This document shows, one piece after another, positions 20,300 to 31,187 of a stretch of 64,000 bases of DNA; position 1 is the stretch's first letter, and every line of letters starts with the position of its first letter. The notes below the pieces were generated by a model. That model was not told the origin of the DNA. It saw nothing but the letters and a program-made list of their open reading frames with translations, and ran no database searches. The stretch is taken from positions 12,861,494 through 12,925,493 of the forward strand of contig CM036755.1 in assembly GCA_020796225.1 (NCBI GenBank), read 5' to 3'. This DNA comes from Arion vulgaris. Taxonomy: Eukaryota > Mollusca > Gastropoda > Stylommatophora > Arionidae. A program made the position numbers and the translations under genes.

Positions 20300-22262
20300 A
20301 GAGGAGAAAAGAGAACAGCATGGTGGAATAATGAAGTTAAAGAAGCAATAAAAATTAAAAAAGAACTATATAAGACCTGGATAAGATCACGCTCAGAAGA
20401 CGATTATGATAAATACAGACTAGCAAGGCAGGCATCGGCTAGAGTAATCAAGCAAGAGAAAGAAAAATCTTGGACCATGTATGGTGAAAATCTCAGTAGA
20501 TTATGTGTAGAGTCCAGCAGACAATTTTATAAGGCCATAGCAAAAATGAGAATAAGGGACGAAATCTTCCAGCCATCCGAATATATAAATGATAGTCAAG
20601 GTAAACCTATACATGAAGAAGTTCAGATCAGAGAAAGATGGGAAGAATACTTCAAAGACCTCTTGAATATACCAGATACTGGGAATAAAACATCATTCAA
20701 ACCGAGACATGCAAACATAACATTGAAGTACCTGAAATACTAGTAAGTGAGGTAAGAGAAGCTATTAAGAGAAGCCCAAAGAACAAGGCTGCGGGAATTG
20801 ATGGAATAACAGCAGAAGCAATAAAGGCGTGTGGAGAGATTGGAGTAACCTGGGTACATTACATCTTCAAGAAGGCGTGGGAAGAAAGAACTGTCCCTTC
20901 AGATTGGCAAAAAGCTATTATAGTACCAATATGGAAGAAAAAAGGTAAAAACAAGACTGTAGTACATATAGAGGCATCTCCCTCCTAAGCCATATGGGAA
21001 AAATGTTTGCAAGAGTTCTGGAGCAACGAATAAGACCAATTGTGGAGCCAACACTCAGCCCACAACAGTTTGGATTTAGAAAAGGAAAAGGGTGCACAGA
21101 TGCAATATTTGCCCTAAGACAAATTAGTGAAAAGACTATAGAACACAAAAATCAAATGAATATAGCCTTCATAGACCAAGAGAAGGCATTTTATAGGGTT
21201 AACAGAGACATATTATGGGATGTTCTCGAAAACTACGGAATAAAAGGAACACTACTAGACTGTGTTAGAGCCATATATACAGAAAGTGAAAGTGCCATAT
21301 GAACAAGCGCCGGACTCACAAATTGGTTTCCAGTAACATCAGGAGTACGACAAGGATGTGTTTTATCACCTCTCCTCTTTATTATATACATGGATAGTAT
21401 CACCAAAATAGATGAAGCATCACTCAACGCAGACCAACAAAATGAACTGCTCTTTGCTGACGACCAGTGTATATTCCATAATAATATTGAACAGCTTCAA
21501 GAACACATAAACTTACTCAACAATAGCTGCCTCAAATACAACATGAAGATCAATATTCAAAAGACAGAAGTCATGACTATAAGCAGAGAGCATAAAGATA
21601 TCAACATAAAAGTAAATGACCAAACGCTAAAGCAGGTGAGAGAATTCAAATACCTTGGAAGTATCTTCACATCTGATAGTAGACTGGACAGAGAGATCGA
21701 AACTAGAATCCAGCAAGCCAACAACATTACATACCAGCTTACCCCAATTTTGAAACACCCAGCTATTCCAGTAGTGACTAAAAGACAGATTATAAATTCA
21801 ATCTGTATACCAACACTGTGCTACCAGAGCCAAACATGGGCACTGACAAAAGAACAAGAAAGGAAAATTACCACATGCGAAATGAGATGCCTGAGGAAAG
21901 CAGTAAATAAAACAAGAAGAGACCATATAAGAAATGAGGAAATTAGAAGAACAGTCGGAACAACACCTGCTATTAGATTTATTGAAAAACAGAGACTCAA
22001 ATGGTTTGGCCACTTGGTCAGAATGAACCCAAATACACCAGTTGCAAGAGCGTACAACCTGAAAATGGAATCATCAAGAGGAAAGGGCAGACCAAGAAAA
22101 AGATGGGTTGATGGAGTTACAGACATCTTAAAACTCCACAATACCACACCATATCAAGCGACCGAGCGTGCATTATCTCGGAACCGATCATCAGTTAAAC
22201 CTGCTACTCCTAGCGGCAAAAAAGCAGAGAAGGACAAAAGAAAGAAAGAAAGAAGAATCATT
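20300..22262 (+). mobile_element. LINE-C, best-preserved RT copy
   Basis: A 5'-truncated non-LTR element without endonuclease. Reading order: RTWWNNEVKEAIKIKKELY, EYINDSQGKPIH, RWEEYFKDLLNIP; frameshift near 20740; then NKAAGIDGITAEAIKA, WQKAIIVPIWKKKGK, GKMFARVLEQRI, QFGFRKGKGCTDAI, FIDQEKAFYRV, GVRQGCVLSPLLFIIYMD and the catalytic LFADDQCIF. A 291-residue intact C-terminal frame (21390-22265) carries YLGSIFTSDSRLDREIETRI, KWFGHLVRMNPNTPVARAY and RGKGRPRKRWVDGV. One stop near 21300 and a few small indels disable it. It ends in an AAGAAAGAAAGAAG tail. Confidence 0.9.
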
Positions 22263-22310
22263 TAATGAAAGGGAAACAATTAAGCAATTACAGTAGTTAT
22301 TATTTGTTTC

Positions 22311-23142
22311 TTCTTCTTCAACCTTCACCCTTAGGGTGCATAGGTCCGCAACCAGGGCCTTCCAAGACCGCCTATCCATTGCCATCTTTTCCAGATCTCT
22401 CCACTCTCTCCCGTTTTTTTGCATTCTGTCTTCAGCTCCCGTCTCTAAGGGGTTGCTGGGTTTTCCCTTACATCTATTGCCCTGGACGTTCCACCGTAGA
22501 GCCTGTCTTGTGATGCTGTTAGAAAGTTTCCTCAGTGTGTGTCCTATCCATCGCCACCTTCTGCTCCTTATCTCTTGTTCCACCTGTCGTTGTTCCACTC
22601 TTCTATTCCATAGCTCCCTGTTTGTAGTCCTGTTATACCATCACAGATGGAGTATCCTGCACAGGCATCTATTGATGAATGTCTGCAACTTGTTGGTGTT
22701 CCCCTTAGCTGTTCTCCATGTCTCCGCTCTATATAGAAGGACAATCTTGACATTTGAGTTAAATATCATTATCTTAGTTTTATTCCTGATCATTCTTGAA
22801 CTCCATATGTTCTTCAGAATGGCAAAGGCTGATCTTGCCTTTGTATTCTAACTCTAACATCTTCATCTGAGCCACCTTGAATGTTGATAACACTTCCCAG
22901 ATATGTAAATGTGTCCAGCTTCTTTAATGGTGATCCTCTCAGTATGATTGAGACTCTGAAATTAGCAGTTAATCTCATGATCTTTGTTTTTTCCCCATGA
23001 ATAGTCAGACACAGTTGTCGTGAGATTCTTTCCAGGTCTGTAGTTTTCTCTTGCATCTGTTGATGGCTGTGAGAGAGGAGTTCTAGATCGTCTGTAAATT
23101 CTAAATCCTCTAATTCACACTTCATGGTTTACTGTATTCAAT
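22311..23142 (-). mobile_element. LINE-B-type element, tail-to-tail with LINE-C
   Basis: The minus strand reads LEDLEFTDDLELLSHSHQQM, KTKIMRLTANFRVSI, LDTFTYLGSVIN and RIQRQDQPLPF. It then reads RSRRWRWIGHTLRKLSNSI, DRRSWKALVADLCTLRVKVE and a GAAGAAGAAGAAAC tail. Imperfect 13-bp repeats (TTATTATTTGTTT at 22297-22309, TTATTGTTTGTTT at 23143-23155) are the likely target duplication. The catalytic box is altered to FTDD. Confidence 0.8.
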
Positions 23143-23155
23143 TTATTGTTTGTTT

Positions 23156-23436
23156 TATTCCTACAAAATATGTTCGCTTCACTTCATATTTCAACTCCCA
23201 ATGGAGCACAGGTATTCAACAAACTTCTTCCAACTATTCCTCTCTCCTGCCATCCCTTCCAATGTTTTCCATGTTTGGCATATTTGTTTTCAAATCAATC
23301 AGTCTCCACCTCTTTTCTCTAGGTATGTCTAGACCTTCCCCTACTCCTCTTTCCCTGCAGGTTCCAAAAGATTGCTTGTTTTGCAATTCTTTCGGTCGGT
23401 CTCCTATCCATAACCAGCGTTTCTGAATATGTTCAT
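23156..23436 (-). mobile_element. Unclassified LINE-like remnant
   Basis: The minus-strand frame RRRWLWIGDRPKELQNKQ-like and REKRWRLIDLKTNMPNMEN resembles a LINE C-terminus, but the match is weak. Confidence 0.35.
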
Positions 23437-23535
23437 CATCTTCTAAACTACATCGGGGAATCTCAATGGTGCTACAGAGTGCGTGCACTACCGCCGAAAT
23501 CTTCCTGTGTAAGAAAGAGATGAAAGCTCACTTAT
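23437..23535 (+). repeat. Tail module (SINE-D 3' part), copy 1
   Basis: It shares CATCTTCTAAACTACATC, GCTACAGAGTGCGTGCAC and TCTTCCTGTGTAAGAAAGAG with copies at 28880, 34850, 42085 and 56030. It directly abuts the array at 23536. Confidence 0.65.
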
Positions 23536-23790
23536 TGTCCAGAATGTGAGCTTCTGTAGCTGAAGCGGTAGTGAGTTAGATCCAGAATGTGAGCTTCTGT
23601 AGCTGAAGCGGTAGTGAGTTAGATCCAGAATGTGAGCTTCTGTAGCTGAAGCGGTAGTGAGTTAGATCCAGAATGTGAGCTTCTGTAGCTGAAGCGATAG
23701 TGAGTTAGATCCAGAATGTGAGCTTCTGTAGCTGAAGCGGTAGTGAGTTAGATCACAACCCAAGTGTACATGGTTCAAATACCGCGGCGG
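23536..23790. repeat. Minisatellite, 43 bp x 5, with a tRNA-like head
   Basis: Units contain GAGCTTCTGTAGCTGAAGCG and GTAGTGAGTTAGATC. After the last unit the sequence continues to GGTTCAAATACCGCGG (about 23771), so the final unit plus flank looks like a tRNA-type A-box (TAGCTGAAGCGGTAGTG) and B-box. Confidence 0.85.
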
Positions 23791-23844
23791 GCAGTGTGGA
23801 AGCATATTTCTTCGGGATGAATTTTCTTCTTCTGGCAACGATCG

Positions 23845-24060
23845 ATATGTACTCCTTGTTAATAAATCTTTGTGATTTGTATGTGATCCGATACTAAGAG
23901 TGATTGTACGTTGTGCCAGCTATGATCCTACGATTAATCCAGCACCTCCGATTTACTCGACGATGTTTATGTACTGGGGTAGCTTTTCTAGGCCCCTACC
24001 TCAGTCACCTCTGACGTCATGTTTCGTAGGGCGCTTTGTTACTATTCTTTGCTCCATTTG
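23845..24060 (-). mobile_element. SINE-C-like fragment
   Basis: The minus-strand 3' segment GGATCACATACAAATCACAAAG matches the SINE-C 3' region at 19845 and 28195 and is followed by an AGAAGAAGAAAA tail near 23830. The head is not clear. Confidence 0.45.
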
Positions 24061-24220
24061 AGGCTCCGAAAGCACAAGGGCGGTGTTCGTGTTGAATTAA
24101 AAACAGACGTCACCGTTCACAAAGCAATAGCAAATTACTGAACGTATAAGTGGTGCCTAGAAAATCAACAACTTTTTTATGGTGGTTGATGGTGACCTCC
24201 TGTAAAGGATATGCCACGAT

Positions 24221-24315
24221 TTTCATTTTATTGTTATTGTTGTTGTTGTTGTTACTATTATTGTTACTGTTATTATTACTGTTACTGTTACTGTTACTGT
24301 TATTGTTATTGTTAT
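24221..24315. repeat. TTATTG/TTACTG microsatellite
   Basis: Hexanucleotide and trinucleotide mix; it creates poly-Leu or poly-Asn frames that are not genes. Confidence 0.9.
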
Positions 24316-24321
24316 GGTGTA

Positions 24322-24490
24322 TTTTTCCCGATCCTGAAGCACTTGAGCTTTCAGCTCTTCGATTCGGTGCCACAAACACCGTAAATCTGGAGAACATGTG
24401 GCTTTTCTGCTATTCCGCGGAATTGAACCACACTCACAGGGGCTTGTCACCCGTCGTCTAACGCGCTACGAACACGTTGGGCAGGCGGGC
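24322..24490 (-). mobile_element. SINE-B copy 1
   Basis: On the minus strand: CCCGCCTGCCCAACGTGTTC, then CGTAGCGCGTTAGACGAC (tRNA D-arm-like), GTGTGGTTCAATTCC (B-box) and CTTCAGGATCGGGAAAAA at the 3' end. It has lost about 30 bp relative to the copy at 59592. Confidence 0.8.
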
Positions 24491-24564
24491 TCATATTGTT
24501 ATTAACAGCTAAGCTCTTTTGTCTTAATCTTTCTTGATTGATATGTATATATGGGCCTTTTTCG

Positions 24565-24690
24565 TCTTTACAGACGGGCAATTAGCAAGTGTTTTACTGT
24601 AACAACTTCTGTGTTAGCACTTGTTTCTCTCTTGTCTGTACAGACGGGCAATTGGTAAGTGTTTTACTGTGACAACTTCTGAGCTTTCGT
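24565..24690. repeat. Tandem duplication, 70 bp x 2
   Basis: CAGACGGGCAATT and GTGTTTTACTGTAACAACTT recur 70 bp apart. Confidence 0.85.
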
Positions 24691-24719
24691 TTTTCTCTCT
24701 TGTCGTTCAGCTCATACAT

Positions 24720-25195
24720 AAGTCTCTTTTTAAAAAAAAACTCTGCGCCTTTGTGCAATATCGCTTTCCACACAACTCTGCCATCAGTTAGTTTTTCCCA
24801 TGTGCTGGGACCTATAGAAAAGTTTTCATTGAGGCCTTGCAGACATCTTTATATCTCAGCAGTCTGAGCGGTCTGCCCTGGTGCCTCTTCCCTCCGAAAG
24901 TTCACAGAACAACATTTGTTTTGGTATGCGATAAGTTTCCATTCTTCTCACATGTCCCAACCATCTTAGTCGTCTACTGCTGAGCATGCCCATGATGGAA
25001 GGCATGTTTGCACGTTGCAGTACTTCAGAGTTGGTTATCTTGTCGTACCACCTGATGTTCATAATCTTGAGGAGACATCGAAGGTGAAAGATGTTAAGTC
25101 TCCTCTCGTGTCTTGAGTAGGCTGTCCATGTTTCTGAGCCATATAGTAAAGAACTAATTACACAGGCTCGATATATTTGAATCTTCGTCTGCAAT
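24720..25195 (-). mobile_element. LINE-G C-terminal part
   Basis: The minus-strand frame reads MQTKIQIYRACVISSLLYGS, ERRLNIFHLRCLLKIMNIRW, ITNSEVLQRANMPSIMGML and RRLRWLGHVRRMETYRIPKQ. After a frameshift it reads YKDVCKASMKTF. It is 5' truncated. Compare 39505-40075. Confidence 0.75.
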
Positions 25196-25300
25196 GTTTG
25201 TTGTGTGTTTTATGACATATATACATTAAATGTTTTGTGTTTTATGACATATATACATTAAATGTTTTGTGTTTTATGACATATATACATTAAATGTTTT
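25196..25300. repeat. Tandem repeat, 32 bp x 3
   Basis: Unit AAATGTTTTGTGTTTTATGA plus CATATATACATT. Confidence 0.95.
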
Positions 25301-25339
25301 TATTGTATCTATATTATTTCTTATACTGTTGTTACTCAC

Positions 25340-25387
25340 GATTTGTTCTTCCTGTTTGGGTTCATCACCATCTGTATCATCTTCTTC

Positions 25388-25418
<31 letters not shown>

Positions 25419-25501
25419 ACATCATATCTAACATCATCTCCACCTTCATCATCTTGTGGATCTGACATTTGATTTTTCATTTTGTCGGCTAAAGGCTTTA
25501 T
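25340..25501 (-). CDS. Host gene exon 3, acidic
   Basis: The minus-strand acceptor GATTGTTCTTTCAG is strong and the donor is a perfect GTGAGT (25334-25339). Between them are exactly 54 open codons, phase 0 at both ends. The peptide starts IKPLADKMKNQMSDPQDDEG, passes a run of nine Asp then Glu encoded by GAT/GAA triplets, and ends DEPKQEEQI. It follows the membrane exon at 26978 and probably begins the cytosolic tail. Family not recognised. The Asp run is length-mutable because it is a GAT microsatellite. Confidence 0.65.
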
Positions 25502-25636
25502 CTGAAAGAACAATCACAGTTTTGGTAACAGGTCAATAACCAGAAAAAGAAGAAAGACACATGTGATGGTGATATCATTTCTAAATAAATGTACATCGTA
25601 CACGGAAACGTGTTTAGAAGAATATCATTCAATGTT

Positions 25637-26320
25637 CACATTGAAGCAGGTGATGGAGGTAAGACAGGTAAACATATGTTCATATTGAAGCAGGTGATGG
25701 AGGTAAGACAGGTAAACATATGTTCACATTGATGCAGGTGATGGAGGTAAGACAGGTAAACATATGTTCACATTGATGCAGGTGATGGAGGTAGGACAGG
25801 TAAACATATGTTCACATTGATGCAGGTGATGGAGGTAAGACAGGTAAACATATGTTCATATTGAAGCAGGTGATGGAGGTAAGACAGGTAAACATATGTT
25901 CACATTGAAGCAGGTGATGGAGGTAAGACAGGTAAACATATGTTCATATTGAAGCAGGTGATGGAGGTAAGACAGGTAAACATATGTTCACATTGATGCA
26001 GGTGATGGAGGTAAGACAGGTAAACATATGTTCACATTGAAGCAGGTGATGGAGGTAAGACAGGTATGTTCACATTGAAGCAGGTGATGGAGGTAAGACA
26101 GGTAAACATATGTTCATATTGAAGCAGGTGATGGAGGTAAGACAGGTAAACATATGTTCATATTGAAGCAGGTGATGGAGGTAAGACAGGTAAACATATG
26201 TTCATATTGAAGCAGGTGATGGAGGTAAGACAGGTATGTTCACATTGAAGCAGGTGATGGAGGTAAGACAGGTATGTTCACATTGAAGCAGGTGAGGAAG
26301 GTAAGACATGTAAAACATAT
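25637..26320. repeat. Minisatellite, 44 bp x about 15
   Basis: Units contain GAAGCAGGTGATGGAGGTAA and GACAGGTAAACATATGTTC, with some shortened units lacking AAACATAT. It lies in the intron between host exons 2 and 3. Confidence 0.95.
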
Positions 26321-26346
26321 GTTCACATGAAGCCGGTAATGGAGGT

Positions 26347-26540
26347 ATGGTGGTAGCATTAAGGCTACATATGGTGGTTGCATTAAGGCTACATATGGTG
26401 GTTGCATTAAGGCTACATATGGTGGTAGCATTAAGCTACATATGGTGGTTGCATTAAGGCTACATATGGTGGTAGCATTAAGGCTACATATGGTGGTTGC
26501 ATTAAGGTCACATAGGGTGGTATTATTAAGGCTACATATA
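26347..26540. repeat. Minisatellite, 24 bp x 8
   Basis: Unit ATGGTGGTTGCATTAAGGCT plus ACAT, with G/A variants. Same intron. Confidence 0.95.
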
Positions 26541-26639
26541 GCATTAAGTTTGGACAAAGAAATATAATGAGAGAAAGAGACGATTTAATTTTTACTGTTT
26601 ATTGTCTCTGCTTTATGTACTATTGAGCACAATGAGGAT

Positions 26640-26942
26640 TGATAATGATAATAATTATGATAATAATGATGATTATGATAATGACAATGTTGATGATGAT
26701 GACAATGTTGATGATAATAATGATGATGATGATGACGATGTTGATGATGACGATGATGATGATGATGCTGATAATTATGACGATGATAATGATGCTGATG
26801 ATGATTATGTTGATGATGATGATGATGATGCTGATAATTATGACGATGATAATGATGCTGATGATGATTATGTTGATGATGACGATGATGATGACGATGT
26901 TGCTGATAATGACGATGATTATAATGCTGATGATGATGAATA
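26640..26942. repeat. GAT-rich trinucleotide array
   Basis: GATGATGAT with GAC, AAT and TAT variants, including a tandem block of about 69 bp. It gives poly-Asp, poly-Ile/His and poly-Met frames in different registers; none is coding. Confidence 0.95.
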
Positions 26943-26977
26943 TACTTAGTGAAATAAATATAGACACCAACTCTTAC

Positions 26978-27197
26978 CTTGTCCCAAAACAAGACTGTAA
27001 GATGTACCATTATGGCAGGTAAGTGAACAAATACCAGAATACTGATTTGAAGAACACCATTCGTGTACAAATGATCTCTGAACTTCATAACCGTGTGTAC
27101 TATAGTGTCGATGGTATTTACAATCGTGACAATCAAAGCTCCCAATCGAGCATGTCTATCTCCAACATTAACTTGTTCTGCCTTATCTTTCTGGGCG
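26978..27197 (-). CDS. Host gene exon 2, membrane segment
   Basis: The minus-strand acceptor TTTTTATTTCCCAG is strong and the donor is GACAAG/GTAAGA. With the first AG the exon is 220 nt: one base completing a codon, then 73 codons, ending in phase 0. That start phase fits the AAT AG end of exon 1 exactly. The peptide includes KDKAEQVNVGDRHARLGALI, a hydrophobic stretch to HTVM, the loop KFRDHLYTNG, and a second hydrophobic stretch VLQISILVFVHLPAIMVHL. Two membrane helices joined by a short loop are likely. I do not recognise the family. A second AG six bases downstream would give 71 codons in phase 0. Confidence 0.7.
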
Positions 27198-27246
27198 CTG
27201 GGAAATAAAAAGTGCGACTGACTGTAGTAATAATTTTCATAAATTT

Positions 27247-27940
27247 TAGTGTTCATTTGAAGATCTTCTTCATACAGTTCATTGTTCATTTGAAGATCTT
27301 CTTCATACAGTTCATTGTTCATTTGAAGATCATCTTCATACAGTTCATTGTTCATTTGAAGATCATCTTCATACAGTTCATTGTTCATTTGAAGATCATC
27401 TTCATACAGTTCATTGTTCATTTGAAGATCATCTTCATACAGTTCATTGTTCACCTGAAGATCATCTTCATACAGTTCATTTGAAGATCATCTTCATACA
27501 GTTCATTGTTCACTTGAAGATCATCTTCATACAGTTCATTTGAAGATCATCTTCATACATTTCATTGTTTTTTGTTTGAAGATCATCTTCATACAGTTCA
27601 TTGTTCATTTGAAGATAATCTTCATACTGTTCATTGTTCATTTGAAGATCATCTTCATACAGTTCATTGTTCACTTGAAGATCATCTTCATACAGTTCAT
27701 TTGAAGATCATCTTCATACTGTTCATTGTTCATTTGAAGATCATCTTCATACAGTTCATTGTTCATTTGAAGATCATCTTCATACAGTTCATTGTTCACT
27801 TGAAGATCATCTTCATACAGTTCATTTGAAGATCATCTTCTTACTGTTCATTGTTCATTTGAAGATCATCTTCATACAGTTCATTGTTCATTTGAAGATC
27901 ATCTTCATACAGTTCATTGTTCATTTGAAGATCATCTTCA
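27247..27940. repeat. Minisatellite, 33 bp x about 21
   Basis: Unit TCATTGTTCATTTGAAGATC plus ATCTTCATACAGT, with units lacking GTTCA(T/C) as deletions. On the minus strand the unit encodes MNNELYEDDLQ, in frame with host exon 2 and without a stop through the acceptor. Confidence 0.95.
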
Positions 27941-28004
27941 TTGCACATCGGACATGTACACAATTTGTTCGAACTCCTCCCAAGCATGTATCTCAGTGTG
28001 TTTA

Positions 28005-28240
28005 GGCGCCCGAGTGGTTACCGGTTCCCAAATTTGGGGTGTGAAGAATAGAACCACTGTTACCTGTCACGCTTGTCGTAAGAGGCCACTAAGGAGGTTT
28101 GGATGAAATCGGATGCACGTGTCTTAACGTGTAGAAGTTTATTGGCCTACCAAACCAATGTCCAACATATACACGTTCTTGACAAAGATCAAACATATCA
28201 CAAAGAGTGATTAAATAAAGAACGAACACAAAGAAGAAGA
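28005..28240 (+). mobile_element. SINE-C, tRNA-headed
   Basis: A tRNA-like head GGCGCCCGAGTGGTTACCGG lies at 28009, with the body segment GAAGTTTATTGGCCTACC and the 3' segment ATCACAAAGAGTGATTAAAT, then an AAAGAAGAAGAAGAAA tail. Relatives at 19795 and 23845. Confidence 0.65.
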
Positions 28241-28339
28241 AGAAATGTATTTAGGCTAACAACTTCCGTTCTGTGTTGATTGATGTATCTACTTGGGTTT
28301 TCCCTAGTGGTTTTCCTGTCTTACCGCACCTCTCGGTAT

Positions 28340-28810
28340 GCACAACTTGTGCAACCTAGACAGAGAATACCCTTGATTATCTTCGTTGAAATCTTCAGAG
28401 CTTATATTTCCTATTAGAGCGTTGATGATATCGCCTTTGTCCATAGAAGACCCATTCTCGATAGTAGCATTGATCCCCAGTGCATCCGTTATATCATTGC
28501 CCTTTCACCCCAGCATGACCTGAGACAAAGATGGAAGTAAGTGTTTGGATTGTCACATTTTTAATTGATTGCATCCACTGCCTTCGTACATAGCCAGTCT
28601 TGATCTTTTATATCATACTCATAGAGTCGCTGAGCAGGCATGCATGGGTGAATGTTTGCGTCTGTAGTTACTCCAGGGATTTGTCACCGCCATGATCTTC
28701 ATAGTCATGCTGCTGGTAGTTGTCGCATATGCGTCACATGCCTCTTTGATGGCTTCTCCTTGAACTCTAGCCATAAAGGCCCATGCACTCCGACTGTGCC
28801 GAATAATATA
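28340..28810 (-). mobile_element. LINE-D RNase H remnant
   Basis: The minus strand keeps AWAFMARVQGEAIKEACDAY and ATTTSSMTMKIMAVTN, closely resembling the RNase H of 5380-6500 (AWAFSARSGG, TTTSSLTMEVRAVTEA). Stops are frequent. Confidence 0.65.
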
Positions 28811-28879
28811 TAATCTCTAGGAGAGATTCCTTAATAGAATGATTATAGAACCATAATCCTTGCATTTCGTTGAATAAAT

Positions 28880-28975
28880 GTTTGTGTTCCAATCTTTTTT
28901 CTTACACATTAAAATTCCATCAGAAGTGCACAATCTCCGTAGCAACGGTGGAGGTCACCAATGTAATTTTAAAAA
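28880..28975 (-). repeat. Tail module, copy 2
   Basis: Minus strand: AAATTACATTGGTGACCTCC, GTTGCTACGGAGATTGTGCA and TGTGTAAGAAAAAAGATTGG. It sits at the outer edge of the palindromic element. Confidence 0.6.
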
Positions 28976-29017
28976 AAAATATTAAGTCGGCTTGGGTCAA
29001 GAAATTATTTTCGTTGT

Positions 29018-29226
29018 TTTCATATTAATGTAACATTTGTATAACATTTTGTTTTCATATTAATGTAACATTTGTATAACATTTTGTTTTCATATTAATG
29101 TAACATTTGTATAACATTTTGTTTTCATATTAATGTAACATTTGTATAACATTTTGTTTTCATATTAATGTAACATTTGTATAACATTTTGTTTTCATAT
29201 TAATGTAACATTTGTATAACATTTTG
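29018..29226. repeat. Tandem repeat in the left arm, 36 bp x 6
   Basis: Unit TTTCATATTAATGTAACATT plus TGTATAACATTTTGTT. A single diverged copy is in the right arm (about 31978-32010, inverted). Confidence 0.95.
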
Positions 29227-29344
29227 AAAGATTATGACTTAGAACAGTAGAAAAAGGTTAGTTAAAAAAATGTCAAAGCGTTGCCATGGAAACAATACAA
29301 AATTGCCGCCAAACACAACTATTTCAAATCCATAAGGGGGTCAA

Positions 29345-31165
29345 AAACGCAAGAAAACAACGGCGCGCCAGTTTAGTGAGCTAGCACTAATCCCTTGCCC
29401 TCACCTCCACGTGGTGACCCTGGTAACAGACGGTAGTTCCGGTCTGGTTAAGAGGGCAGGTACCGTGGGAGAGCTACTCTGGGGCAAGTAGTGATGCAAA
29501 GGTAGTTACGCTAGATGGGATCCGCTCGCAACACAGACAAGCAAACTCCCAGAGTGAATATTAATGCTTGTCTCTCCCGAACGATGGAAAAAGCTGGAAG
29601 GATAAACGTGGAACCGCGTGGGGCGAAACTCGGAGCCAGAGCATGCTCTCTCTTGAGCCCTCCTCTTGAGCCGATGAGTATGCTGGGAGTCAGGTTGAGC
29701 TGAACTTTGCAACACATAAACCGATCGAAGAGACATTGACCCGCGCGGAGGGAAATTCGGAGCCCGCGCATGCTCTCTCTTGAGCCCTCTCTCTAGAGTC
29801 GATGAGGTATGCTGGGAGTCGAGCTGAGCTGCACGTGGGTCCACACGGACAGCCTAGGCAAATGTGAGCACGGTGGGAATTGACGGAAATGGTGAGGTAG
29901 ACACCAATGCAGAGCGTGCACGAATGCGAGCGATGCATGGGTGGGCCGGGCCCACAGGCGGCCAGAAAAGCGAGACACGACAAGGTGCGTAACGAATTCC
30001 GAATACACGGCAGAGCAGCATCGGGTCGCTACTTGGGAAGGTGTGCGAGAAACTCCGTACATGAGACTTATAGGTACATGAGAAACCTAATAGGTAAGGT
30101 TGGCCGAACGCAAATTCTAAAGCGGTGTTCAGAGCCTAACGAAATTGCCCTCCCTGGGACAATTGGTCAAGGTACGGTTGCCAAAACCACTAGCATCCCC
30201 GGAAGAACTGAGATGGGAATGGTTGGACAAGCGCAAATAAAAAAGTTGCGTTTTAGTGCCTAACAAAACTGCCCTCCCTGGGACAACCGGGCAGGGTACT
30301 GTTGCAATAACAACTAACATCTCCGAAAGAACTGAGATGTGGGATAGCGGCGAGCGCAAAACCTCAGTTGCGTTGCTAGCGCCGATTGAAACGATCCTAT
30401 AGAATATATGTGTGCAGCCCCAGGCCAGTGTTTCCCAAGAGAGGGAAAATACAGGATAAAATCCTTGCAAATTGCCAAGTAACGACACGCGCCCCGAAGT
30501 GGCTGAGAATACTCCTATTCAGGAACAAACTCACCGTGGATAAAAATTATGGCCGAAAATGCAAAGGCTTGACTGGTACAACCCAAACATTGGCTAAGGG
30601 CAATACTTTTCGTACGCCGATCATCCTACACAGAAGAAATTCGTATGTGATGGTTCAAATCACATAAAGGCTAAGCATACCACCAACATATGATCATTTG
30701 TTTGACAAAGCAACATAAAAGGTGATACCTCCTGTAACTAGCCCGAGAAGGGTCGAGATCGTTCGGGTCTTTACCTTAGCGACCTCACCCAGTCACCGCA
30801 TGTAAGCTAATGCTTCTTGACGTAGATCTAAGCTCAAATTTACGGCACTAAAAGATCATTAAAGAGTGGTTATCTTACGTTGTGTATGGAACGACCTCAC
30901 CAAAGGCAGGAAAGCCGTTAGAGAAGGCACCCGATATGCCCTCACTAAAACTAACTCTGTCCAAGAAAGAGTTACACGGACACCAGATCTCCTGCAACGA
31001 TCACTATTGAAGGATCTATGCTTCAAGTATCCCGGAAGTCGGCAAGGCTGTCCATATTGGTTGAGGGATGCCCGTAAAAGGGTAATATAGGCCCACACAA
31101 AAGTCAGTCAGAAGCACAATACCAGACATCATGACTTTCCGCCTGAATTAATAGCGGCTGATCGA
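29345..31165 (+). mobile_element. Unclassified GC-rich interspersed repeat, copy 2
   Basis: Its first 550 bp match 8350-9265 (minus) in order: AGTGAGCTAGCACTAATC, TGGTGACCCTGGTAACAGAC, GATCCGCTCGCAACACAGAC, GAAACTCGGAGCC. It also holds an internal repeat of about 120 bp x 2 with GCCCTCCCTGGGACAA at 30146 and 30269. It ends in GACAGAATAAGAAGAAAATC. It interrupts the left arm of the palindromic element. No recognised protein; possibly a retroelement 5' region. Confidence 0.6.
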
Positions 31166-31187
31166 CAGAATAAGAAGAAAATCAATA

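Noticed and set aside
26585..27454. 289-residue minus-strand frame rich in His and Asp
   Set aside because: It joins the 33-bp array, the real exon at 26978-27197 and the GAT array; only the exon part has splice support.
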